Below, in pieces: positions 1-5,305 of a stretch of DNA of 5,305 nt. The stretch is from positions 273 to 5,577 of the forward strand of contig DMVN01000021.1 of the NCBI GenBank assembly GCA_003476685.1. The letters are read 5' to 3'. This DNA comes from Acidobacteriota bacterium. GTDB taxonomy: Bacteria; Acidobacteriota; Aminicenantia; Aminicenantales; Saccharicenantaceae. Every line of letters begins with the position of its first letter. Position 1 is the stretch's first letter. Under the pieces are notes generated by a model. It was given only the letters and a program-made list of their open reading frames with translations. It was not told where the DNA came from and did not search any database. A program made the position numbers and the translations under genes.

Positions 1-20
1 GGGACACCTGCAGGTGTCCC
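1..20. repeat. Palindrome copy 1 (GGGACA...TGTCCC family)
   Basis: This is a perfect 20-bp palindrome, GGGACACCTGCAGGTGTCCC, followed on the plus strand by CTTTTCT. It opens the window, so any further 5' base of the motif or a partner copy upstream cannot be seen. It is one of seven copies that share the outer GGGACA/TGTCCC arms and a CTGCAG-like centre. Confidence 0.9.
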
Positions 21-458
21 CTTTTCTGCTCTTTTCCGATGCAGCCTTTGATGACGGTAACCACCTATAGCAGGGAAGAGCTGACCGAGAGCAGCTTTTG
101 TCGCCAGGGGGAAGGGGCTGGAAAAGGATTTTTAATTGGCGGGAAATCGATGCCCGTACCGGCTTTTCTGGGCATAGTTATAATCCCGACCTGTGAATCT
201 AATATTCAGCATTGATTTCCGCGCTTATTGGTACCAGTAATTTTAGCCAATATCTACATGGACCGCGAAAATAATCGACGGATATTGCTTATTTAGGTCG
301 GCAAAGTAACACATATATGAATGACCATTCATATGAGTTCAACTTTTTTATTAGATTTTAGATTATCTTAGAAAGCGTTTGCAGGTTTTCCCCTCAATTT
401 AAATGGTGGGTCATGAGGGGGGATTATGAGGAAATTATAAGGAGATTAGAGAGCATAA
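21..458. other. Intergenic stretch with no recognisable gene
   Basis: Reading both strands, I found no convincing gene in this stretch. It contains the operator-like inverted repeat at 315-334. It also has a short hairpin with arms ATGCCC (150-155) and GGGCAT (170-175), and a small AGCTG/CAGCT hairpin (79-96) followed by TTTT. A 27-codon plus-strand frame from 413 to 496 begins MRGDYEEIIRRLESI and then reads through palindrome copy 2; it may be a gene remnant but matches nothing I know. A short minus-strand frame around 70-215 was also not recognisable. The stretch may be decayed coding sequence or the inside of a larger palindrome-bounded element (copies 1 and 2). Confidence 0.5.
315..334. 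promoter_or_regulatory. Perfect inverted repeat, TetR-type operator candidate
   Basis: The arms ATATGAATG (315-323) and CATTCATAT (326-334) are perfect 9-bp complements separated by AC. The core TGAATGACCATTCA resembles operators bound by TetR/AcrR-family repressors, for example the TGAATGA...TCATTCA class known for fatty-acid regulators. That resemblance is from memory. No regulator gene lies in the window and the nearest start codon on either side is far away, so the target is unknown. It could instead be a chance AT-rich palindrome. Confidence 0.35.
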
Positions 459-478
459 GGGACACCTGCAACTGTCCC
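459..478. repeat. Palindrome copy 2 (diverged centre)
   Basis: The outer arms GGGACA (459-464) and TGTCCC (473-478) are intact. The centre reads CCTGCAAC instead of CCTGCAGG, so the inner pairs are lost. It is followed on the plus strand by CTTTTTATG, a terminator-like T run. It faces copy 3, whose T run lies on the minus strand, and the two bound a short insert. Confidence 0.8.
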
Positions 479-541
479 CTTTTTATGTTGACCTAAATAA
501 TTCGTAATCTATGAGTTAGAAATTAAGTCTCGAACAAAAAG

Positions 542-561
542 GGGACACCTGCAGATGTCCC
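542..561. repeat. Palindrome copy 3
   Basis: This copy reads GGGACACCTGCAGATGTCCC, with one mismatched pair (C opposite A) relative to the perfect form. An extra G at 541 and an A run at 536-540 precede it, giving a T run on the minus strand. It lies about 66 bp upstream of the DUF362 start codon, so it would form a hairpin in the leader if transcription begins upstream. Confidence 0.85.
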
Positions 562-614
562 GTCTTTATATATATGATAAAATATGCTCAGACCTAAAAT
601 TCTGACAAGATGAC

Positions 615-620
615 AGGAGG
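615..620 (+). promoter_or_regulatory. Ribosome-binding site deciding the DUF362 start
   Basis: A perfect AGGAGG lies 7 nt before the ATG at 628. The alternative in-frame ATG at 610 lies upstream of this site and has no comparable Shine-Dalgarno sequence. Starting at 628 also gives a normal Tat signal (MTREIRGKGIARRKFLL). I therefore chose 628. Confidence 0.8.
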
Positions 621-627
621 GATTTTC

Positions 628-1770
628 ATGACCAGAGAAATCAGAGGGAAGGGAATAGCCAGGCGGAAATTTCTGCTGGCCGGGTTAGGCCTGGTCGGAT
701 GTTCGACCCTCGGTGCGAAAGGGCTGTTTCAGTCCGGTCGCGCTTCCGGTCTGCCAGGTGAAGCCCCCTCGGCTTCCAACCGCGGTTTATCAGGGATGAC
801 CGCCTCGGGCCGTCTGTCCTCGCCCGTCTATTCCCCCGACGGCAGCCACCTTTTCCCTGCGGACCCGCTGGCTCCTGCTGGTAAATCCCGTGTCCTGCTG
901 ATTAAAACCGACAGCCGGGCCGACGGCGTGCGCAAAGCCTTTGCTTTTTTCATGGACTCCAACCCATTCCGTTCAAAAAAAGTTTTGATAAAGCCGAACT
1001 TCAACACCTCGGACGAAACGCCCGGTTCGACCCACAACGATACCCTGAAAGAAATCCTGAGCGAACTGCGTATAGCCGGAGCCAAAGAGCTTACAATCGG
1101 TGACCGCAGCGGACCCGAGCCAACCGAGCAGGTCTTCGATAAGAAAGGCATCCGGGAGTTGGCCAGAGCTTTTGAGGCGCGCCTTCTTAACTTCGATGAG
1201 CTCGGACCCGACGGCTACGTCAAGGTCACTCCCCCTGGCTCGCACTGGCAGGATGGATTTCTGGTGGCCCGGCCGGTGGTGGAGGCTGAGGCCCTCGTTT
1301 CAACCTGCTGCCTTAAAACGCATGGGTTCGGTGGCGTCTTTACCATGTCGCTCAAGAATTCAGTCGGGATTGTTCCCCGCAAGGGTTACACTTACATGCG
1401 AGAACTCCACTCCTCGCCGCACCAGCGCCGGATGATTGCTGAAATAAATTATGCCTACAAGCCGACTTTCATCATCCTGGATGGCCTGGTAGCCTTCGTT
1501 GATCAGGGCCCGATGACTGGACCGCGCAAAGAAGCTCATGTCTTCCTAGCCGGCGTCGACCGCGTGGCCATAGATGCGGTGGCCGTGGCCATCCTGAAGG
1601 AGCTCGGCTCCAATGATGCCATCATGAAGCCGAAGGTGTTCGAGCAGGAGCAGATCGCCAGGGCGGCCGAGCTAGGCCTCGGTGTCAGCTCCCCCGATGA
1701 CATCATCATTGAAACCCTCGATGCGGCCAGCGCCGACTACGCCGCTAAAATCCGCCCCTTGCTCTCTTAA
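628..1770 (+). CDS. DUF362 domain-containing protein, Tat-exported probable lipoprotein
   Basis: This protein of 380 residues belongs to the DUF362 family, whose biochemical role is not firmly established. The N-terminus has a twin-arginine motif (R12-R13-K-F-L-L) followed by a short hydrophobic stretch. Next comes LVGC with cysteine at 25, a plausible lipobox, so I infer Tat export and possibly lipid anchoring. Residues about 26-85 form a Ser/Gly/Pro-rich linker. The DUF362 domain follows, recognisable by VLIKPNFN (119-126), LKTHGFGG (229-236), the SLKNSVG motif (241-247), ILDG (about 283-286), GPMTGP (294-299) and an AIDAVA segment near 315. Many relatives carry a ferredoxin-like [4Fe-4S] domain; no CxxCxxC motif is present here. 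The stop codon lies 4 bp before palindrome copy 4, which may act as its terminator. No strong promoter was found; TTGACC (488-493) with TATGAG (510-515) is a weak candidate. Confidence 0.88.
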   Translation: MTREIRGKGIARRKFLLAGLGLVGCSTLGAKGLFQSGRASGLPGEAPSASNRGLSGMTASGRLSSPVYSPDGSHLFPADPLAPAGKSRVLLIKTDSRADGVRKAFAFFMDSNPFRSKKVLIKPNFNTSDETPGSTHNDTLKEILSELRIAGAKELTIGDRSGPEPTEQVFDKKGIRELARAFEARLLNFDELGPDGYVKVTPPGSHWQDGFLVARPVVEAEALVSTCCLKTHGFGGVFTMSLKNSVGIVPRKGYTYMRELHSSPHQRRMIAEINYAYKPTFIILDGLVAFVDQGPMTGPRKEAHVFLAGVDRVAIDAVAVAILKELGSNDAIMKPKVFEQEQIARAAELGLGVSSPDDIIIETLDAASADYAAKIRPLLS

Positions 1771-1773
1771 AAG

Positions 1774-1804
1774 AGGGGACACCTGCAGGTGTCCCCTTTC
1801 TTAT
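1774..1804 (+). terminator. Probable terminator of the DUF362 gene, formed by palindrome copy 4
   Basis: A 24-bp perfect inverted repeat (1774-1797) begins 3 bp after the TAA at 1768-1770 and is followed by the U-rich stretch TTTCTTAT. A strong GC-rich stem plus a U-rich tail fits a Rho-independent terminator. The hairpin has essentially no free loop, so a few central bases would have to open. Termination is inferred; the symmetry is seen directly. Confidence 0.5.
1775..1796. repeat. Palindrome copy 4, left end of 173-bp element A
   Basis: This is the perfect 20-bp form GGGACACCTGCAGGTGTCCC with one additional G and C at its ends, 22 bp in all. A further A/T pair extends it to 24 bp. Its 22-bp core is identical to copy 6, which forms the left end of the second 173-bp element. 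Confidence 0.92.
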
Positions 1805-1841
1805 CTATATTAATATCAATAATTTAAGGAAGACCGATCCT

Positions 1842-1861
1842 TAGTATTATTTCTTATATGA
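1842..1861. other. Stem-loop 1 of element A
   Basis: Arms TAGTAT (1842-1847) and ATATGA (1856-1861) enclose the loop TATTTCTT. Five of six positions pair: four Watson-Crick and one G-T; 1843/1860 is A opposite G. The equivalent in element B keeps five of six pairs with different bases. The transcribed strand, if any, is unknown. Confidence 0.45.
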
Positions 1862-1870
1862 CAAAAATAG

Positions 1871-1913
1871 TCATCCAAATTATTTATAATCAATTGGATA
1901 GAATCAGGGATGA
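1871..1913. other. Stem-loop 2 of element A
   Basis: The arms TCATCC (1871-1876) and GGATGA (1908-1913) are perfect complements. The enclosed sequence through 1905 is identical to that of element B and can form a smaller inner hairpin, ATTA (1879-1882) with TAAT (1887-1890). Element B has TCAGCC and GGCTGA instead, a compensatory change of one base pair. Confidence 0.5.
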
Positions 1914-1950
1914 AAAGCACCAAGAGGGGACATCTGCAGATGTCCCCTCT
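1912..1950 (-). terminator. Possible terminator of the aldo/keto reductase gene, formed by palindrome copy 5
   Basis: On the minus strand the gene's TAA (1952-1950) runs directly into a 28-bp perfect palindrome (1923-1950), sharing one base with it. The sequence after the stem on that strand is TGGTGCTTTTC, a poor U tract. Termination is plausible because of stem strength, but this is weaker than the plus-strand terminator at 1774-1804. Confidence 0.35.
1926..1947. repeat. Palindrome copy 5, right end of element A
   Basis: The 20-bp core is GGGACATCTGCAGATGTCCC, with an extra G/C pair at the ends. The symmetry extends with AGA/TCT to 1923-1950. Relative to copy 4, both the C and its partner G have changed (ACC to ATC and GGT to GAT), so perfect symmetry is preserved by a paired substitution. 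Confidence 0.92.
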
Positions 1951-2954
1951 TAGTTCCAGGCCTTTAGATTTTCTCTTATCTGTGCGTGGTTGGCCATGGC
2001 CACGGCCATAGTATGGACCAGTTGCCTACCTAATACCCAGCGCAGGGCTTCAACATAACTCTGTCTGGCCTCAGGTGACGGTGCGTAGGGCCCGCCCGAG
2101 CAGGTCTTCATGGCTACCAGGCCTACGCCTCTCTCCCTGGCTGCTAGCAACTCGCTTTCCAGCGCCGCCTGGTCCCAGCTGCTCTTTCGCCCTGAATTCA
2201 TGTGTACGTAAGCCCCTTTATGGTTGTATGTGGTCATGATTACATCATAAAAGTCGACTCTATTTTCCGCTCTTATCAATTCCACCTGGTTCTGATGGGT
2301 AGAGAATCCGTGGGCTCGTATAATTCCCTTTGATTTTTGCCTCTCGAAAAACTTCATTATCTCGGGATGATGGATAACAGCCGCCTTTTCAGCTCCGTGG
2401 ATGAGCATGACGTCAATGAAGTCAGTGTTAAGAGCCTTCAAGCTGGCTGCCAGGGATTCCTCCATCTGGTTGAGGACCCGCTTAATATCATCTTTTGAGT
2501 TAAGGCCGTCGCCATCGAGGTTGACCCGCAATTTGGACTGGATGATAACCTCGTTCCGGCGGGCTCCCAGTGTCCTTCCTAGCATCACTTCATTCTGCCC
2601 TCTAAAATATGAGCGGCCTGTATCCATGAAGTTTATTCCGGCATCCATAACTGCCAGCACCAGTGCCGGCTCCATTGTCCGCGACACTCCGAAGCCCATA
2701 GTAGATACTTTGAGTCCGGTTTTTCCTAGCTCAACGTATCTCGAGGAGACTGATTTCCCTGAATTCTGGGAGTTCTGAGCCTGTTTGTCCAGACAGGGCG
2801 GGTTCAATTGCCTACCTATTTCTGACCTGATCAGGCAATCCGAGATATTTGTAGTTTGAGCCTCTACCCCTGCATAGGATTTCTGAAACAACCCAGCAAT
2901 CGCTGTTCCAGCCAGGCTGCCGGCAAGTAACTTAAGAAATTCAATCCTTTTCAT
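1950..2954 (-). CDS. Exported aldo/keto reductase family protein
   Basis: The protein has 334 residues. The N-terminus (MKRIEFLKLLAG, then hydrophobic to about residue 22) looks like a signal sequence, Tat-like with KR in place of RR, as in many exported oxidoreductases. After a linker of about 45 residues, the (beta/alpha)8 barrel begins at RYVELGKTGLKVSTMGFG (about 72-89). The AKR catalytic tetrad is complete: D111 (NFMDTG), Y116 (SYF), K141 (QSK) and H186 (LIHG). These enzymes reduce carbonyls with NAD(P)H; the substrate here is unknown. The C-terminus stops at MANHAQIRENLKAWN, around the last barrel helix. The C-terminal tail, often with a [4Fe-4S] segment in similar bacterial AKRs, is missing. 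The stop codon touches palindrome copy 5, so truncation by the element is possible. The upstream Shine-Dalgarno is weak (AAGG, 4 nt before ATG). Confidence 0.88.
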   Translation of the reverse strand: MKRIEFLKLLAGSLAGTAIAGLFQKSYAGVEAQTTNISDCLIRSEIGRQLNPPCLDKQAQNSQNSGKSVSSRYVELGKTGLKVSTMGFGVSRTMEPALVLAVMDAGINFMDTGRSYFRGQNEVMLGRTLGARRNEVIIQSKLRVNLDGDGLNSKDDIKRVLNQMEESLAASLKALNTDFIDVMLIHGAEKAAVIHHPEIMKFFERQKSKGIIRAHGFSTHQNQVELIRAENRVDFYDVIMTTYNHKGAYVHMNSGRKSSWDQAALESELLAARERGVGLVAMKTCSGGPYAPSPEARQSYVEALRWVLGRQLVHTMAVAMANHAQIRENLKAWN

Positions 2955-2991
2955 CTCGCCTTTTATCGTTTATCGTTGTGCCTCTTTATGT

Positions 2992-3020
2992 ATTTTACAG
3001 CAAAAGTGCAGCAAAAGTGA
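2992..3020 (-). promoter_or_regulatory. Weak promoter candidate for the aldo/keto reductase gene
   Basis: On the minus strand TAAAAT (2997-2992) matches the -10 consensus at five of six positions and lies about 38 bp before the ATG. The expected -35 position falls inside an 11-bp tandem repeat and has no good TTGACA match. Placement relative to the gene is good but the sequence support is thin. Confidence 0.2.
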
Positions 3021-3042
3021 GAAAGAGGGGGAGAAAGAGGGG
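2998..3042. repeat. Two adjacent short tandem duplications
   Basis: CAGCAAAAGTG occurs twice in tandem (2998-3008 and 3009-3019). GAGAAAGAGGGG follows twice in tandem (3019-3030 and 3031-3042); the second copy supplies the first four G bases of palindrome copy 6. All units are exact. Replication slippage or repair at the edge of element B would explain them. Confidence 0.85.
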
Positions 3043-3060
3043 ACACCTGCAGGTGTCCCC
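3039..3060. repeat. Palindrome copy 6, left end of element B
   Basis: The core is GGGACACCTGCAGGTGTCCC with an extra G/C pair. The perfect symmetry extends with AAAGA/TCTTT to 32 bp (3034-3065), the longest in the window. The plus strand continues TTATCTTTATT, giving a terminator-like T-rich tail. Confidence 0.93.
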
Positions 3061-3105
3061 TCTTTTATCTTTATTATTATCAATAAGTTAACTAGGACAG
3101 AGCCT

Positions 3106-3125
3106 CCGCGCGATTTCTTGGGCGG
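3106..3125. other. Stem-loop 1 of element B
   Basis: Arms CCGCGC (3106-3111) and GGGCGG (3120-3125) enclose the loop GATTTCTT. Five of six positions form G-C pairs; 3110/3121 is G opposite G. Seven of the eight loop bases match element A, whereas ten of the twelve arm bases differ. Confidence 0.5.
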
Positions 3126-3134
3126 CAAAATTCG

Positions 3135-3177
3135 TCAGCCAAATTATTTATAATCAATTGGATAGAATCTTGGCTGA
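3135..3177. other. Stem-loop 2 of element B
   Basis: TCAGCCAA (3135-3142) pairs perfectly with TTGGCTGA (3170-3177), an 8-bp stem. The loop sequence is conserved with element A through 3169. The same CCAA can instead pair with the nearer TTGG at 3158-3161, so two alternative folds are possible. Confidence 0.55.
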
Positions 3178-3189
3178 AAAGCACCAAGA

Positions 3190-3211
3190 GGGGACATCTG
3201 CAGGTGTCCCC
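3190..3211. repeat. Palindrome copy 7, right end of element B
   Basis: The 20-bp core GGGACATCTGCAGGTGTCCC has one imperfect pair (T opposite G, still a wobble in RNA) and an extra G/C pair at the ends. Symmetry continues through AAGA/TCTT (3186-3215). Its left half matches copy 5 and its right half matches copy 4. Confidence 0.9.
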
Positions 3212-3225
3212 TCTTTAAAATTTGC

Positions 3226-3256
3226 TTGCCTTTCCCCCGCCTCTTCATGCTAAAAT
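3226..3256 (+). promoter_or_regulatory. Weak promoter candidate for the glmS leader
   Basis: TTGCCT (3226-3231) and TAAAAT (3251-3256) match the sigma-70 boxes at four and five of six positions, but the spacer is 19 bp, longer than ideal. It lies just downstream of palindrome copy 7 and would drive the small ORF and glmS. Confidence 0.25.
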
Positions 3257-3299
3257 TGACCTGCCAGGGCAAAGGCAAAGGAATTAGGGAAGCAGGGAA

Positions 3300-3479
3300 A
3301 TGAAAAAACTCCAAAAGGCTAAAATGGCTTTCTCTTTTTATCATAATCTTAATCATCTGCTTCATCTTTTAATCACCCTGATCCTCATGCCCCTTCCGCT
3401 CCTCTTTCTCCTTCTGCGCCCCTGTTCTTATTCCTGTCCTTTTAATCTATCATGTCGGCCTTATATTAATCTTTCTTAA
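3300..3479 (+). CDS. Possible 59-residue hydrophobic leader peptide upstream of glmS
   Basis: An open frame begins MKKLQKAKMAF and continues into a Leu-rich hydrophobic core (about residues 19-39) with a positively charged N-terminus, so it could insert in a membrane. AGGGA (3286-3290) lies 9 nt before the ATG, a reasonable Shine-Dalgarno site. The TAA stop (3477-3479) overlaps the glmS ribosome-binding site and lies 12 nt before the glmS ATG, which would allow translational coupling. I do not recognise the peptide. The composition may simply reflect a pyrimidine-rich leader, which reads as Leu, Pro, Phe and Ser in this frame, so a chance ORF is quite possible. Confidence 0.25.
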   Translation: MKKLQKAKMAFSFYHNLNHLLHLLITLILMPLPLLFLLLRPCSYSCPFNLSCRPYINLS

Positions 3480-3483
3480 GGAA
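3478..3483 (+). promoter_or_regulatory. glmS ribosome-binding site
   Basis: AAGGAA lies 8 nt upstream of the glmS ATG at 3492. It shares two bases with the TAA stop of the small upstream ORF, so ribosomes finishing that ORF would sit on this site. Confidence 0.6.
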
Positions 3484-3491
3484 TAAATCCC

Positions 3492-5305
<1,814 letters not shown>

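Larger units (their letters stand above)
459..561. mobile_element. Short palindrome-bounded element (about 103 bp)
   Basis: Copies 2 and 3 face each other. Left of the insert is GGGACA...TGTCCCCTTTTT and right of it is AAAAAGGGGACA...TGTCCC, so the ends are inverted repeats that include the T/A tracts. The 63-bp AT-rich insert can fold. TCTA (508-511) pairs with TAGA (517-520), and GAC-TAA (490-496) pairs with TTA-GTC (523-529) with one mismatch. It encodes nothing evident and does not resemble the interior of the 173-bp elements. I infer a small non-autonomous element or a BIME-like unit; chance proximity of two palindromes is the alternative. Confidence 0.4.
1775..1947. mobile_element. Palindrome-bounded 173-bp element A
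   Basis: The element is bounded by palindrome copies 4 and 5 and has an AT-rich, non-coding interior. It aligns without a single gap to 3039-3211. My hand count gives 28 differences in 173 positions (about 84% identity), of which 27 lie in the 129-bp interior that includes the short flanks between palindromes. The block 1875-1905 is identical in both copies. Two potential stems, 1842-1861 and 1871-1913, keep their pairing although bases in the arms differ between copies. The element fills the space between the two convergent genes almost exactly. It encodes no transposase, so I infer a non-autonomous MITE-like or BIME-like repeat moved by a factor elsewhere, possibly also acting as RNA. The family is not one I can name. 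Confidence 0.7.
3039..3211. mobile_element. Palindrome-bounded 173-bp element B
   Basis: This is the second copy of the 173-bp element, in the same orientation as element A and exactly the same length. It lies between the divergent aldo/keto reductase gene and the glmS leader region. Its left palindrome core is identical to that of A and its right one differs by one base. The interior is non-coding. Stem 1 (3106-3125) is GC-rich here but AT-rich in A, and stem 2 (3135-3177) is extended by two pairs, CAGCCAA with TTGGCTG. I saw no flanking direct repeat that could be called a target duplication with confidence. A mobile or amplified repeat is inferred from the two-copy structure. Confidence 0.7.

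Noticed and set aside
413..496. 27-codon plus-strand ORF (MRGDYEEIIRRLESI...) running into palindrome copy 2
   Set aside because: It is too short, its latter half is palindrome sequence, and there is no well-spaced Shine-Dalgarno site. It may be a remnant but cannot be supported as a gene.
610..627. Upstream in-frame ATG at 610 as start of the DUF362 gene
   Set aside because: The AGGAGG at 615-620 lies downstream of it and serves the ATG at 628; starting at 610 would add six residues before the Tat motif without a ribosome-binding site.
1923..1952. Target-site duplication CTCTTA at both edges of element A
   Set aside because: One copy (1947-1952) is largely made of the palindrome arm itself, so the match is not independent evidence of transposition.
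1..3211. CRISPR array
   Set aside because: The repeats are palindromic, irregularly spaced (tens to over a thousand bp) and separated by genes, with no cas genes; this does not fit a CRISPR array.
3144..3365. Minus-strand frame of 73 codons antisense to the glmS leader
   Set aside because: It runs through palindrome copy 7 and ends inside the conserved non-coding part of element B. It has no recognisable domain and is explained by low stop density.
3215..3491. glmS ribozyme or riboswitch upstream of glmS
   Set aside because: I looked for the conserved ribozyme core and its pseudoknot pieces and did not find them; the leader is pyrimidine-rich and mostly unstructured by eye.

Overview
The window looks like a bacterial chromosome segment. 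Coding regions are GC-rich, intergenic DNA is AT-rich, and Shine-Dalgarno sites are visible. The exported proteins suggest a cell with a periplasm. From memory only, the gene styles plus abundant GGGGACA...TGTCCCC palindromes recall Candidatus Aminicenantes or similar uncultured lineages; I could not test this.

Layout. Positions 1-609 hold no recognisable gene. They carry three copies of a GGGACA...TGTCCC palindrome and an orphan operator-like inverted repeat. Positions 628-1770 (+) encode a DUF362-domain protein with a Tat signal and probable lipobox. Positions 1950-2954 (-) encode an exported aldo/keto reductase, convergent with the first gene. From 3492 to the window edge (+) runs glmS, glucosamine-6-phosphate synthase, lacking only about its last three residues. 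A possible 59-residue leader ORF (3300-3479) ends on the glmS ribosome-binding site.

The main non-coding signal is the palindrome family. Seven copies are present, and six of them pair up. Two pairs bound elements of exactly 173 bp (1775-1947 and 3039-3211) that align without gaps at about 84% identity. Their AT-rich interiors contain two potential stems. Many differences between the copies fall in the arms of these stems and are largely compensatory, while the loops stay unchanged. A shorter pair bounds 459-561. The first 173-bp element fills the gap between the two convergent genes almost exactly, so it probably supplies terminators to both. The second lies between the divergent aldo/keto reductase and the glmS leader.

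The two exported oxidoreductase-type proteins and glmS show no obvious shared pathway. glmS begins cell-wall amino-sugar synthesis; the other two are of unknown substrate.
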